Of a DNA stretch of 64,000 bases, positions 18,207-28,008 are shown one piece after another; the stretch's first letter is position 1, and each line of letters starts with the position of its first letter. The notes beneath the pieces are model-generated. The model saw only the letters and a program-made list of their open reading frames with translations, searched no databases and was not told the DNA's origin. The translations under genes and the position numbers were made by a program. This DNA comes from Antrihabitans auranticaus (lineage in GTDB: Bacteria > Actinomycetota > Actinomycetes > Mycobacteriales > Mycobacteriaceae): assembly GCF_016481275.1 (NCBI RefSeq), contig NZ_JAEMNW010000004.1, forward strand, positions 1-64,000. The letters are read 5' to 3'.

Positions 18207-20246
18207 TCAGCCTGCGGACGCAAGCCTCTTGAGCGCGTTGCGTACCACTGCGGGATCCGATGTTTCCCAATACGGAGGCAAAGACGCCCGCAGGTATCCG
18301 CCGTACCGGGCGGTCGCGAGGCGTGAGTCGAGAATGGCGACGACGCCGCGATCGTCGACGCTGCGGAGCAGTCGGCCGGTGCCCTGCGCCAGTAGCAATG
18401 CGGCGTGGTTGGCCGCGACAGCCATGAAGCCGTTTCCACCGCGTGACTCGATAGCTCGTTGTCTCGCTACGAGCAGAGGATCGTCGGGACGGGGGAAGGG
18501 AATTCGATCCAGGATCACCAGGCTCAACGACCGGCCGGGCACATCGACGCCCTGCCACAACGACAGCGTGCCGAACAGTGACGTCGCCTCGTCCTCGGCG
18601 AACTTGGTGACCAAGGCGCCAGTCGAATCGTCGCCCTGGCAGAGCACTGGCGTATCCAAGCGCTCGCGGAGCGCTTCCGAAGCTGCCTTTGCGGCGCGCA
18701 TCGACGAGAAGAGGCCGAGGGTGCGCCCACCGGCGGCGGTGATCAGCTGCTCGATTTCGTCGAGATACGACGGGACCAGACCGTCGCGCCCAGGCGCCGG
18801 AAGGTGTTTGGCGACGTACAGAATTCCCGACCGTGCATGGTCGAAGGGCGAACCGACGTCGAGTGAACTCCACCTGATCTTGGTCTCGTCGGTGGGTGGT
18901 TCGGCTCCCGAGGCCATCGCCGTATCGCTTCGCGCAGCGGATTGCGGCGGCAGGCCCCAGTTGATCGCCAGCCCGTCGAACGAGCCGCCCACCTGCAGCG
19001 TCGCCGACGTGAGGACCACTGTGGACTCGGCGAACAACCGCGCCCGCAACAGGCCGCCGACCGACAGCGGGGCCATGCGCAACACTCGCTTCGCGCTGCC
19101 CTTCTGGTCTTCGACGGCGAGCCACACGACGTCCCGGCGCTTGGACGGATCCGGTTCGTCGAATGCGGTCAGCGCGCGCACGGCATTGTCGTGGACTTCG
19201 TCGATCGCTGCCAGCGCCGCATTTCGCGCGGCGGCAGCGTCGGGATCGCTCGCCGCCATCCCGGGCCGCGACGGAGCGAGGGCAGTGCGGACATTCCACG
19301 CCGAGTCACGGACGAGCGCGAGAGCCGCTGCCGCGCCGTTCGGCATGACGTCCCACCGGCTCGCGTTCAGTTCCTCGAGCACCCCGCCCCATGCCTCGGC
19401 GGCGCCGTCGAGCCGGTCGACGTCCTGCTCCTCGATCAACTTCGTGCAGCGGCGGGCGGCGATGCTGATCGCCGCCTCGCTGAGCTCGGCGGTCGCGACC
19501 GACGTGACGCGGTCGACGAGCTCGTGCGCCTCGTCGATAACCACGACGTCGTGCTCGGGCAGCACCTGGATGCCGGTGATGGCGTCGATCGCCAACAGCG
19601 CGTGGTTCGTCACGACGACGTCGGCCTGCGCGGACTTCATGCGAGCCTTCTCGGCGAAGCAGTCCTCACCGGACGGGCACCTCGACTTGCCGAGGCACTC
19701 ACGCGACGTCACGCTCACCTGCCGCCACGAGCGGTCCGTCACGCCGGGAACGACCTCGTCGCGATCGCCGGTTTCCGTGTCGGAGGCCCACTTGTTGAGG
19801 CGCTGCACTTCGCGTCCCATTCGGGACACGGCGAAGGCATCGAAGAGCTGATCGTCCGGCGGTTCCTGCACCGAACTATTGATCTTGTTCAGGCACAAAT
19901 AATTGTTGCGGCCCTTGAGGATTGCAAACTCTGTTTTGCGGCCGAGCGAAGGCTCGAGCGCCGCGGACAGGCGGGGCAGATCGCGTTCGACGAGCTGCCT
20001 CTGCAGTGCGATGGTCGCGGTCGAGACGACGACCGTACGTCCGGACTGGACCGCATGCCGGATGCTGGGTACCAGATACGCGAGGGACTTTCCAGTGCCC
20101 GTGCCCGCTTGCACAGCGAGGTGTTCGCTCGTGTCGATTGCATTCGCCACGGCCGAGGCCATCGTGAGCTGGTTCGCCCGTTCCGCACCACCGAGCGACT
20201 GCACCGCAACGGCGAGCAGTTCGGGGACTGATGGAAGTTCGGACAC
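18207..20246 (-). CDS. dinG: DinG/XPD-family iron-sulfur DNA helicase
   Basis: A 679-residue superfamily 2 helicase. Walker A is GTGTGKSLAYL (about residue 48) and the DEAH box is VVIDEAHELVDRV. Between them four Cys residues (LCLNK, ECLGKSRCP, DCFAEKAR) form the Fe-S cluster site of the XPD/DinG family. Motif VI lies near GTGRLLRSVDDRG, with its Arg finger. It unwinds DNA 5' to 3' and probably acts in repair of structured DNA or R-loops. It corresponds to Rv1329c by position, next to pncB. Its promoter shows the leaderless pattern. Confidence 0.93.
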   Translation of the reverse strand: MSELPSVPELLAVAVQSLGGAERANQLTMASAVANAIDTSEHLAVQAGTGTGKSLAYLVPSIRHAVQSGRTVVVSTATIALQRQLVERDLPRLSAALEPSLGRKTEFAILKGRNNYLCLNKINSSVQEPPDDQLFDAFAVSRMGREVQRLNKWASDTETGDRDEVVPGVTDRSWRQVSVTSRECLGKSRCPSGEDCFAEKARMKSAQADVVVTNHALLAIDAITGIQVLPEHDVVVIDEAHELVDRVTSVATAELSEAAISIAARRCTKLIEEQDVDRLDGAAEAWGGVLEELNASRWDVMPNGAAAALALVRDSAWNVRTALAPSRPGMAASDPDAAAARNAALAAIDEVHDNAVRALTAFDEPDPSKRRDVVWLAVEDQKGSAKRVLRMAPLSVGGLLRARLFAESTVVLTSATLQVGGSFDGLAINWGLPPQSAARSDTAMASGAEPPTDETKIRWSSLDVGSPFDHARSGILYVAKHLPAPGRDGLVPSYLDEIEQLITAAGGRTLGLFSSMRAAKAASEALRERLDTPVLCQGDDSTGALVTKFAEDEATSLFGTLSLWQGVDVPGRSLSLVILDRIPFPRPDDPLLVARQRAIESRGGNGFMAVAANHAALLLAQGTGRLLRSVDDRGVVAILDSRLATARYGGYLRASLPPYWETSDPAVVRNALKRLASAG

Positions 20247-20252
20247 CGCTGC

Positions 20253-20258
20253 AGGTTA
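20253..20258 (-). promoter_or_regulatory. Candidate leaderless -10 element of dinG
   Basis: TAACCT on the minus strand lies 6 bases before the GTG at 20246. Confidence 0.5.
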
Positions 20259-20405
20259 GCCCCACCGTCTGTCAAAGGCATCCGGCCGCACCGGGTAGCC
20301 GCCGAAATGCAACGGCGGACAGAACTTGTCGGTGCCTCGTGCAAATGTTCTGCGCACGGCCCGGCAGGCAGAAAGCGGGCCCGAATCGAAAGGCGCTGAG
20401 TTGCG

Positions 20406-20720
20406 ATGGCTGCAAGGATTCTGGCATTCGTTCCGCGGGGTGGCTTCACGGTCCGGTTCGCGAACGGTGCACGGTGGGAGTTGCGCAACAGCACTGCCTA
20501 CGGCGACAGCGTGGTCCTCAACGTCTGGCCCAAAGCGCAGGTACAAGACGCTCTGGAACATTGCTACCGCCTCAACGGCTTCGATTCACGCGCGGTGGAC
20601 GACGATGTTCGGGCCTTCGGCGGCGTCAGCCCCCGAGAACCTCGCCCGACAGGCCGACGCCGGCAGAGTGCATCTGTTCGAGGGCCACGGCAGTGGTTGC
20701 CGGCGACACACCTGCAGTGA
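20406..20720 (+). CDS. Hypothetical protein, doubtful, overlapping the end of pncA
   Basis: A frame of 104 codons from the ATG at 20406. The first 75 residues (MAARILAFVPRGGFTVRF...) read like a small beta-rich protein, with G/C-favoured third positions. The last 30 residues are Arg/Pro-rich and lie antisense to the end of pncA, overlapping it by 95 bases. Such a tail-to-tail overlap is unusual here, so either the gene is real with a non-essential tail or it is a chance frame. No family is recognised. It is the only gene-like content of the 380-base gap 20247-20625. Confidence 0.35.
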   Translation: MAARILAFVPRGGFTVRFANGARWELRNSTAYGDSVVLNVWPKAQVQDALEHCYRLNGFDSRAVDDDVRAFGGVSPREPRPTGRRRQSASVRGPRQWLPATHLQ

Positions 20721-21198
20721 GGTCCAGCAGTACTCGCGTGTCGAAGCCCGAGGCCGCGGCGTCCACGGCAGTCGCGCGAACGCAGTGGTCGGTCGCGATT
20801 CCGACGATGTCGACGGAGTCGATCTGGCGGGCACGCAACCACGCAACCAACGAGTCGCCGCTGGTAGATGTTCCCTCGAAGCCGGAGTAGGCCGCCGAGT
20901 ACGCGCCCTTGGAGAAGACTTCCTCGATACGAGACGTATCGAAGTTCGGGTGGAAGTCTGCTCCCGGTGTGCCGACCTTGCAGTGCACAGGCCAGGTATC
21001 GACGAAATTGGGATCCTCCGAAAAATGGGCTCCGGGATCGACGTGGTAGTCCCTGGTTGCGACGATCGCCGCGTAGTCGACATCGCCGGCAAGTCGCTCC
21101 GTGATCGCTTTCGCGACGGCGGTGCCTCCTGCGACAGCCAGCGAGCCGCCTTCGCAGAAATCGTTCTGGACATCGACGATGATCAGCGCAGTCGCCAT
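20626..21198 (-). CDS. pncA: Nicotinamidase/pyrazinamidase PncA
   Basis: A 190-residue amidase that turns nicotinamide into nicotinate. The catalytic triad is visible: Asp9 (LIIVDVQNDF), Lys97 (FSKGAYSAAYSG) and Cys139 (IATDHCVRAT). The metal ligands are Asp50, His52, His58 and His72 (TRDYHVDPGAHF and WPVHC). Each is one position later than in the M. tuberculosis enzyme. It is 9 bases downstream of pncB, which uses its product, so the two form a compact NAD-salvage operon. In M. tuberculosis, to my knowledge, the two genes are far apart. By homology it would also hydrolyse the prodrug pyrazinamide. Confidence 0.96.
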   Translation of the reverse strand: MATALIIVDVQNDFCEGGSLAVAGGTAVAKAITERLAGDVDYAAIVATRDYHVDPGAHFSEDPNFVDTWPVHCKVGTPGADFHPNFDTSRIEEVFSKGAYSAAYSGFEGTSTSGDSLVAWLRARQIDSVDIVGIATDHCVRATAVDAAASGFDTRVLLDLTAGVSPATTAVALEQMHSAGVGLSGEVLGG

Positions 21199-21207
21199 CG
21201 TTATCTC

Positions 21208-22518
21208 CTAATCGACGAACGTGGTCGGGATCGCAGCGTCGCCGCGCGAAAGTTTGAGCCCTTCCCAGGGCAAGCTGACGAGTCCCTGCCGTACCAGTTC
21301 ACGGCTGTCGGTCAAGCTCGGCAAGTCGGGCAGAACCTCGCCCTCGTTCACCAGCGGAATTTGCAGCTCGCGAACGTCGTATTCGCCCGTGTCCGGCCGT
21401 TGCCGGCCGTCGCGGTAGATGACCTCCTCGACGACCGTGCCGGACGAGCGAAGCAGTCGAATCGCACGCTTGGTTCCGCCCCGCGACTCCTTGTGGGTGC
21501 TGCGCTTTGCAACCGGCAGCCCGTCGACCTCCACCAACTTGTAAACCATGCCGGCGGTCGGAGCGCCGGAACCGGTCACGAGCGAGGTACCGACGCCGTA
21601 CGCATCGACGGGCTCGCCGCGCAACGCCGCGATGGCGTACTCGTCGAGGTCGCCCGAGAACACGATCTTCGTTCGAGTTGCGCCGAGTTCGTCGAGCTGC
21701 TTTCTGACCTGCCGAGCAAGCACGCCGAGATCGCCGGAATCGATACGTACGCCGCCCAATTCGGTGCCCGCGACCCCGATCGCGGTCCGCACTCCCTCGG
21801 TGATGTCGAAGGTGTCCACGAGCAGTGTGGTCCCGACGCCGAGCACATCGATCTGGCTCCGGAACGCCGCGGCCTCGTTCGGTCCGTCCTGGTCGCCGTG
21901 GAGAAGTACGAACGCGTGTGCGCTCGTACCTGTCCCGGGGATCCCGTATTCGCGCACAGCCTCGAGATTCGAGGTCGCAGAGAATCCGGCGAGGTACGCG
22001 GCACGCGAACTTGCCGGCGCCGCGGCTTCGTGGGTCCGACGAGAGCCCATCTCGATGATCGTGCGGCCGTCGGCCGCGCTGACCATGCGCGCGGCAGCAG
22101 ACGCGATCGCGCAGTCGTGGTTGAAGATCGACAACGCGATTGTTTCGAGCAGCACACATTCGGCAAACGTGCCCTGAACGGTCAGGACGGGCGAATTGGG
22201 GAAGTACAGCTCGCCTTCCCGATACCCCCGAATATCGCCCGAGAATCGATAGTTGCGCAACCAGTCGAGGGTGCGGTCGTCGAGAAATCGGCCGACAACC
22301 GCGAGCTCGGGTTCCCCGAATCGGAACCGCGCGAGGGCGTCGAGGAGGCGTGCCGTTCCCGCCACGACACCGAACCGGCGGCCGTCGGGAAGCCGCCGAG
22401 CGAAGACCTCGAACGTGCACCGGCGCTGTGCCGACCCGTCCGCGAGTGCAGCGGCGAGCATCGTCAGCTCGTACTGGTCAGTGAGCAGGGCAGTGCTAGC
22501 TCCGGAATCCTTTACCAC
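21208..22518 (-). CDS. pncB: Nicotinate phosphoribosyltransferase
   Basis: A 436-residue enzyme that joins nicotinate to PRPP, giving nicotinate mononucleotide. Typical family segments are LLTDQYELTM near the start, EMGSRRTHEAAAP with the catalytic region, FDITEGVRTA, and GVRIDSGDLGVLARQVR, which contacts the phosphate. Length fits the type II family. The GTG at 22518 has a TAAAGT box 6 bases upstream, so the mRNA is probably leaderless. It leads the pncB-pncA pair and corresponds to Rv1330c by position, between dinG and clpS. Confidence 0.95.
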   Translation of the reverse strand: MVKDSGASTALLTDQYELTMLAAALADGSAQRRCTFEVFARRLPDGRRFGVVAGTARLLDALARFRFGEPELAVVGRFLDDRTLDWLRNYRFSGDIRGYREGELYFPNSPVLTVQGTFAECVLLETIALSIFNHDCAIASAAARMVSAADGRTIIEMGSRRTHEAAAPASSRAAYLAGFSATSNLEAVREYGIPGTGTSAHAFVLLHGDQDGPNEAAAFRSQIDVLGVGTTLLVDTFDITEGVRTAIGVAGTELGGVRIDSGDLGVLARQVRKQLDELGATRTKIVFSGDLDEYAIAALRGEPVDAYGVGTSLVTGSGAPTAGMVYKLVEVDGLPVAKRSTHKESRGGTKRAIRLLRSSGTVVEEVIYRDGRQRPDTGEYDVRELQIPLVNEGEVLPDLPSLTDSRELVRQGLVSLPWEGLKLSRGDAAIPTTFVD

Positions 22519-22524
22519 GGGACC

Positions 22525-22530
22525 ACTTTA
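22525..22530 (-). promoter_or_regulatory. Candidate leaderless -10 element of pncB
   Basis: TAAAGT on the minus strand ends 6 bases before the GTG at 22518. It is back to back with the clpS promoter within a 67-base gap. Confidence 0.55.
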
Positions 22531-22573
22531 CGAGTAGATCGTGTACTGCTGGTGTCGTTCGCCCGCCCCGACG

Positions 22574-22579
22574 TACCCT
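22574..22579 (+). promoter_or_regulatory. Candidate leaderless -10 element of clpS
   Basis: TACCCT ends 6 bases before the ATG at 22586. This favours that ATG over the in-frame ATG at 22598. Confidence 0.5.
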
Positions 22580-22585
22580 TGAAAC

Positions 22586-22918
22586 ATGGTTCTGTGCATG
22601 ACACCAACCCCGATAGCGACGCTCTCGGCGGCACCACAGGCCACTCCGGAGACGGCCGAGGTCGAAGAGGTCATCGAGTCCGAGGACCGTCCCTGGGTCA
22701 CGGTTGTGTGGGACGACCCGGTCAACCTGATGCACTACGTCACCTATATCTTTCAGAAGCTGTTCGGCTACAGCAAAGCCAAAGCAACCGAACTGATGCT
22801 GAAGGTGCACCAGGATGGCAAGGCAGTCGTTTCGTCGGGCTCGCGCGACAAGATGGAGCACGACGTGCAACGGCTGCATGCGGCCGGACTGTGGGCCACG
22901 ATGCAACGCGACAGCTAG
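22586..22918 (+). CDS. clpS: ClpS adaptor protein
   Basis: A 110-residue adaptor that delivers N-degron substrates to the ClpC/ClpP protease. The core [16 protein letters not shown] followed by [16 protein letters not shown] matches the ClpS fold, with the conserved Asp-Asp-x-x-Asn binding edge and the His in KVHQDG. The first 35 residues are a flexible extension. It heads a run of same-strand genes (clpS, DUF2017, P1 peptidase, mec, cysO, cysM) equal to Rv1331-Rv1336. Confidence 0.94.
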   Translation: MVLCMTPTPIATLSAAPQATPETAEVEEVIESEDRPWVTVVWDDPVNLMHYVTYIFQKLFGYSKAKATELMLKVHQDGKAVVSSGSRDKMEHDVQRLHAAGLWATMQRDS

Positions 22919-22947
22919 TCGAGAGTAAGGATCAACAGGTACCCAAC

Positions 22948-23517
22948 GTGCGGACGTGGAGCCGAAAGAACTCGCTGGGCGGTCTCAAGCTGCGGTCGGA
23001 AATGGATGCGCGGGAGGCTGCTGTACTCCGCTCGCTCGTCGGATCGGTGCTGGGGCTGCTGAAAGAGCGCGCAGATTCCGCGCCCGACGACGATCTGGCG
23101 GCGCTGACCGGTCTTCGTGTCGGAAACAACACGCCCCCGGACGACGCTGCATTGGCGCGCCTGCTGCCCGACTTCCACAAAACCGAACCCGAGACCGAGA
23201 ATGCCGATCGCGCCGACGTCAACGGCGCGCTACGGAGCTTGCACGAGCCGGAGATCATCGACGCCAAGTTGGCAGCCGGCTCGGTCATTCTTCGAACCCT
23301 GCCCGAGAGCGGTGGTCGAATCGTGCTCACGCAGGAGCAGGCCGACGCGTGGCTGGCTGGGCTGAACGACGTCCGGCTGGCATTGGGGACGACCCTTGGA
23401 ATCGACGCCGACACCCCCGACCACCTCGAACCGGACGACCCGCGTGGTCCGCATCTGGATGTCTATCACTGGCTGACATGGATGCAGGATTCGCTGATTC
23501 AGGCACTGTCGCCCTAG
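22948..23517 (+). CDS. DUF2017 family protein
   Basis: A 189-residue soluble protein. The conserved stretches MDAREAAVLRSLVGSVLGLL and LLPDFHKTEPE, and the C-terminal YHWLTWMQDSLIQAL, are those of DUF2017, found next to clpS throughout actinobacteria. Its function is unknown; the constant pairing with clpS suggests a link to proteolysis. I chose the GTG at 22948. It has no strong ribosome site but gives the family N-terminus (RTWSRKNSLGG). It corresponds to Rv1332. Confidence 0.85.
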   Translation: MRTWSRKNSLGGLKLRSEMDAREAAVLRSLVGSVLGLLKERADSAPDDDLAALTGLRVGNNTPPDDAALARLLPDFHKTEPETENADRADVNGALRSLHEPEIIDAKLAAGSVILRTLPESGGRIVLTQEQADAWLAGLNDVRLALGTTLGIDADTPDHLEPDDPRGPHLDVYHWLTWMQDSLIQALSP

Positions 23518-23624
23518 CGGTCCACGTCGAATCCGCGGCCGTATCGACCGCGATGATCAGAGATCCACAGCCGCATCGTCGAGAATTGAATCGTGTTCTG
23601 CCGCAACATATCGAGAGGATCCGC

Positions 23625-24695
23625 ATGAAGCCGGGTCGGCAAAATTCGCTCACCGATGTAGCGGGAGTGCTCGTCGGACATGATCATGTACTCGACGACG
23701 ATGCGACTCTCGGATCAGGGGCGGCGTCGGGGTGCACCGTCATTCGAGTTCCCGGTGGAGCGACGGCTTCCGTCGATGTGCGAGGTGGGGGACCGGCGAC
23801 GCGGGAAACCGATCTGCTCGACCCGAGCAACTCGGTCCAGCAGATTCACGCGGTCCTCCTGACCGCGGGCAGCGCGTACGGACTCGCCGCGGCAGACGGT
23901 GTGATGCGCTGGCTCGAGGAGCATGGCGAAGGCATTCCGATGGATGAACTCGGGCACGTCGTTCCGATCGTCCCGGCCGCGGGGATATTCGACCTGCCGG
24001 TCGGCGACTGGGCGACCCGCCCGACCGCCGAGTTCGGCTACCGGGCTGCGCAGTCGGCAGGCACTGCGTTCGCGGTGGGGTCGGTCGGCGCCGGGGTCGG
24101 CGCGCGCGCCGGTCAACTCAAGGGCGGAGTCGGTACCGCAAGCGTCGTCCTAGAGGGCACTGTTGCGCCTGGTGTGACGGTCGGCGCGATCGTCGTGGCG
24201 AATCCGGTCGGTTCGATATTCGATCCGCGGACCGGTCTGCCGTGGGGTGTCGCCGGCGACGGTCCGGAATTTTGGGGTCTGCGGCCGGCCTCGCGGGAGC
24301 AACTGGAGGCGGCGAACGCGCTGGGACCGAAACAGACAACGCTCAATACGACGATCGGGCTCGTTGCCACCGACGCCGCGCTCAGTGCGTCAGCCTGTAA
24401 ACGAATGGGCATTGCAGCGCACGACGGGCTGGCCCGCGCCATTCGGCCCGCACATTCGCCACTCGACGGCGACACGATGTTTGCCCTGGCCACGGGCAAA
24501 TTCGAGCTCCCCGAACCGGCTGTGCCGCTGCCTGCCGCATTCGCCTCGGAGTTGCCGATCACCGATGTCGTCTGTGAGGCGGTTGCGGTCTGTGTGGAGC
24601 GCGCGATCGTCGGCGCAATCCTTGCCGCTGGTTCGGTCGCGGGAATACCCGCTTATCGTGAGCTGTTGTCGTCGGCGTTCCTACCGAAAGGGTGA
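23625..24695 (+). CDS. P1 family (DmpA/NylC-type) N-terminal-nucleophile hydrolase
   Basis: A 356-residue protein of the P1/S58 aminopeptidase family. These enzymes cut themselves to free a nucleophile. The likely site is Asn241-Thr242 in LNTTIGLVATDAALS, like the Asn-Thr cut of the nylon-oligomer hydrolase NylC. Other family segments are GGGPATRETDLLDP and LTAGSAYGLAAADGVMRWLEE. The start is the ATG at 23625 with GAGAGG 6 bases upstream; a longer frame further upstream overlaps the previous gene and was rejected. The substrate is unknown, probably a peptide or amide. It corresponds to Rv1333. Confidence 0.88.
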   Translation: MKPGRQNSLTDVAGVLVGHDHVLDDDATLGSGAASGCTVIRVPGGATASVDVRGGGPATRETDLLDPSNSVQQIHAVLLTAGSAYGLAAADGVMRWLEEHGEGIPMDELGHVVPIVPAAGIFDLPVGDWATRPTAEFGYRAAQSAGTAFAVGSVGAGVGARAGQLKGGVGTASVVLEGTVAPGVTVGAIVVANPVGSIFDPRTGLPWGVAGDGPEFWGLRPASREQLEAANALGPKQTTLNTTIGLVATDAALSASACKRMGIAAHDGLARAIRPAHSPLDGDTMFALATGKFELPEPAVPLPAAFASELPITDVVCEAVAVCVERAIVGAILAAGSVAGIPAYRELLSSAFLPKG

Positions 24696-24699
24696 GCAG

Positions 24700-25125
24700 T
24701 TGCTGGTGATCAGAGCAGACCTCGTCGATGCGATGGTTGCGCATGCCCGTGCCGACCATCCGGACGAGGCGTGCGGCATCATCGCCGGGCCTGAGGGGTC
24801 GGATCGGCCGGAGCGGTTCGTCGCCATGATGAACGCCGAACGCTCGCCGACCTTCTATCGATTCGACTCGGGCGAGCAGCTCAAATTGTGGCGGCAAATG
24901 GACGATGCCGACGAGGCGCCGATAGTGGTCTATCACTCACACACCGCGACCGAGGCGTACCCGAGCCGAACAGACATTTCGTATGCATCGGAGCCGGACG
25001 CGCACTACGTGCTCGTCTCGACCCGCGACCCGCAAGCCCATGAATTGCGTAGCTATCGGATTGTCGACGGCGTCGTCACCGAGGAGCCGATCGAGATCGT
25101 CGCGAGCTATTCCGTCACCAAGTAA
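24700..25125 (+). CDS. mec: Mec, JAMM/MPN+ metalloprotease for CysO-cysteine
   Basis: A 141-residue zinc hydrolase that frees cysteine from the C-terminus of CysO. The JAMM motif is present as HSHTATEAYPSRTD (His-x-His, then Ser and Asp), with the upstream Glu in HPDEACGIIAGPEG. AAAGGG stands 7 bases before a TTG at 24700, so I use that start; a GTG at 24706 is the alternative. It is 4 bases after the P1 peptidase and just before cysO. The set mec-cysO-cysM matches Rv1334-Rv1336. Confidence 0.92.
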   Translation: MLVIRADLVDAMVAHARADHPDEACGIIAGPEGSDRPERFVAMMNAERSPTFYRFDSGEQLKLWRQMDDADEAPIVVYHSHTATEAYPSRTDISYASEPDAHYVLVSTRDPQAHELRSYRIVDGVVTEEPIEIVASYSVTK

Positions 25126-25143
25126 TTCTCTGATTGGAGTTCA

Positions 25144-25416
25144 ATGTCCGTCACCGTGTCCGTCCCGACGATTCTTCGACCGCACACCAATGGTGAAAAG
25201 CGTGTGCAGGCAACAGGTTCCACGCTGAGTGCGGTCATCGACGATCTCGATTCGAATTTCGCCGGGCTCAAGGGCCGCCTGATCGCTGACGGGAAGCTGC
25301 ACCGGTTCGTCAACGTGTATGTCAACGACGAAGACGTTCGCTTCTCCGGTGGGCTCGAGACGGAGATCGGCGACGGTGACACCGTAACGATCCTGCCCGC
25401 CGTCGCTGGAGGCTGA
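25144..25416 (+). CDS. cysO: CysO sulfur-carrier protein (ubiquitin-like)
   Basis: A 90-residue MoaD/ThiS-fold protein. It ends in AVAGG, the diglycine that is converted to a thiocarboxylate and carries sulfide to CysM. The beta-grasp pattern is clear, with LHRFVNVYVNDEDVRF and GDTVTILPAVAGG. It lies 18 bases after mec and 3 bases before cysM, so supply, use and release of the carrier are co-expressed. Confidence 0.95.
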   Translation: MSVTVSVPTILRPHTNGEKRVQATGSTLSAVIDDLDSNFAGLKGRLIADGKLHRFVNVYVNDEDVRFSGGLETEIGDGDTVTILPAVAGG

Positions 25417-26382
<966 letters not shown>

Positions 26383-26417
26383 CGCGACGACTCTGACCAC
26401 CTGAACGAAGGGGCGAC

Positions 26418-27107
26418 ATGACGGGAAGCATGGGACCCTCGTTCGACCCGGCCCGAATCGAGGCACTGCGAGCGTCTCTGGCGGAGCCGACGCGCTCGCC
26501 GACACCGCCCGTGAAGCCTTCGGGTCGGCCGGTCTGGCAGCAGGCCGGACTGGTGATCATCCTCTTCACCGCGATGTTGTACGCGATCGAGATTATCGAC
26601 GTGGTGACCAACAACAGTCTCGACGATGAAGGAATCAGGCCGCGATCAGCTGACGGACTGTGGGGCATTCTCTGGGCGCCGCTGCTGCATTACGGGTGGG
26701 GCCATTTGATAGCCAACACGCTGCCGCTGCTCGTGCTCGGCTTCCTCGCGCTCATCGCCGGCATCGCCCGCGGCATTGCAGCGACAGGAATTGTGTGGCT
26801 CGTTGGTGGCGTGGGGACCTGGCTCACCGGAGCGGCGGGGAGCGTGCACCTCGGAGCGTCGGTGCTTGTATTCGGTTGGCTGACCTACATCCTGACGCGT
26901 GGCATCTTCACCCGGAGTACGTTGCAGATCCTCCTGGGCGTGGTCGTGCTACTCGTATATGGCGGATTGCTGTGGGGCGTGCTCCCCGGCGCGGCGGGAA
27001 TTTCGTGGCAAGGCCACCTCTTCGGAGCGGTTGGCGGCGTGATAGCTGCGTGGGTGCTCTCGTCGGACGAGCGCGACGCCCGCCGCCAGCGGGCCGTCGC
27101 TGCATAG
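26418..27107 (+). CDS. Rhomboid family intramembrane serine protease
   Basis: A 229-residue membrane protein with about six hydrophobic segments after a 50-residue cytosolic N-terminus. The catalytic Ser148 lies in HLGASVLVFGW (the GxSx4G motif) and His200 in WQGHLFGAVGGVIAAW. It therefore looks like an active protease. Its substrates are unknown. It corresponds to Rv1337. In M. tuberculosis murI follows, but here the next gene is the metallohydrolase, 125 bases downstream. Confidence 0.92.
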   Translation: MTGSMGPSFDPARIEALRASLAEPTRSPTPPVKPSGRPVWQQAGLVIILFTAMLYAIEIIDVVTNNSLDDEGIRPRSADGLWGILWAPLLHYGWGHLIANTLPLLVLGFLALIAGIARGIAATGIVWLVGGVGTWLTGAAGSVHLGASVLVFGWLTYILTRGIFTRSTLQILLGVVVLLVYGGLLWGVLPGAAGISWQGHLFGAVGGVIAAWVLSSDERDARRQRAVAA

Positions 27108-27178
27108 GCCGCCGGCGATTTTTCCTGCGATGTGGCCACCGTTTGGTCACAGAAACGCCGCTTTTGTGAGGTCTGTGG

Positions 27179-27201
27179 CCCGAATCTTCGGGAAGCTTTT
27201 T
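27179..27201 (+). terminator. Weak candidate terminator after the rhomboid gene
   Basis: CCCGAA pairs with TTCGGG around two bases, then AAGC and a run of five T. The loop is tight, so the real stem may be shorter. It lies where murI would be expected, just before the 27233 gene. Confidence 0.35.
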
Positions 27202-27232
27202 GGCGGCGCGCGGATCGTGGCAGCATGACCCT

Positions 27233-27997
27233 ATGCGTCTTACCGTCCTCGGTTGTTCGGGCAGTGTGTCCGGCCCGGATTCCCCTGCGTCGGGATATCT
27301 GATCACCTCGCCCGGCATGACTCCGGTTGTGCTGGAGTTCGGCCCGGGAGTACTCGGCGCTTTGCAGCGCTACGCCGACCCCGGCGAAGTATCGGTCTTC
27401 TTGACGCACCTGCACGCGGACCATTGCCTGGATCTTCCCGGTCTCCTGGTGTGGCGGCGCTACCACCCGAACCCGCCGACCGGTCGGGCGATCGTTCGTG
27501 GACCGACCGACACGTCGCTGCGGATCGGCAACGCGTCAGCGGAGGTCGGCGGAGAGACCGACGACTGGTCCGATGTGATCGAAATGCAGCGCTGGATCGA
27601 GGGCGAGGTTGTCGATTTCGGTGGCGGCAACACCGTGGCGGCGTTCCGGATGAATCATCCGCCGGAGTCGTACGGTTTGCGGTTCGTGACCGACAGCGGC
27701 AAAGTCGTCGCGTACACGGGCGATACTGCCGTGTGCACGATGGTCGACGACCTGGCCAAGGGTGCCGACATTCTGCTTGCCGAGGCGTCGTGGACGCACG
27801 ACCCTGCCAATCGTCCGCCCGGAATTCATCTCTCCGGGACCGAAGCGGGGCAGCTGGCCGCAAACGCGGGTGTAGGGGAGTTGCTGCTGACGCACATCCC
27901 GCCGTGGACTTCGCGTGAAGACGTGATCGCCGAAGCGAAGGCAGAATTCTCTGGTCCGGTCCACGCGGTGTCGCCGGGTGAGGTCTTCGAATTCTGA
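27233..27997 (+). CDS. MBL-fold metallohydrolase, probable cAMP phosphodiesterase (Rv1339-like)
   Basis: A 254-residue metallo-beta-lactamase-fold protein. The metal motif is THLHADHCLDLPGL (about residues 61-70), with later ligands in YTGDTAVC and the C-terminal LLTHIPPW. The start MRLTVLGCSGSVSGP is family-typical, and I preferred its ATG over an upstream in-frame start at 27200. M. tuberculosis Rv1339 holds the same place before rph and has been reported to act on cAMP; I recall this and cannot check it here. With two cyclases in the window it would be the degrading arm. A role in RNA or other phosphoester cleavage remains possible. Confidence 0.85.
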   Translation: MRLTVLGCSGSVSGPDSPASGYLITSPGMTPVVLEFGPGVLGALQRYADPGEVSVFLTHLHADHCLDLPGLLVWRRYHPNPPTGRAIVRGPTDTSLRIGNASAEVGGETDDWSDVIEMQRWIEGEVVDFGGGNTVAAFRMNHPPESYGLRFVTDSGKVVAYTGDTAVCTMVDDLAKGADILLAEASWTHDPANRPPGIHLSGTEAGQLAANAGVGELLLTHIPPWTSREDVIAEAKAEFSGPVHAVSPGEVFEF

Positions 27998-28002
27998 CGG
28001 GC

Positions 28003-28008
28003 TAGGCT
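28003..28008 (+). promoter_or_regulatory. Candidate leaderless -10 element of rph
   Basis: TAGGCT ends 6 bases before the GTG at 28015, in the short gap after the metallohydrolase. Confidence 0.5.

Noticed and set aside
20326..23517. A 1063-codon plus-strand frame running through pncA, pncB, clpS and DUF2017
   Set aside because: Only its last 190 codons (22948-23517) are a real gene; the rest is antisense to pncA/pncB or out of frame with clpS.
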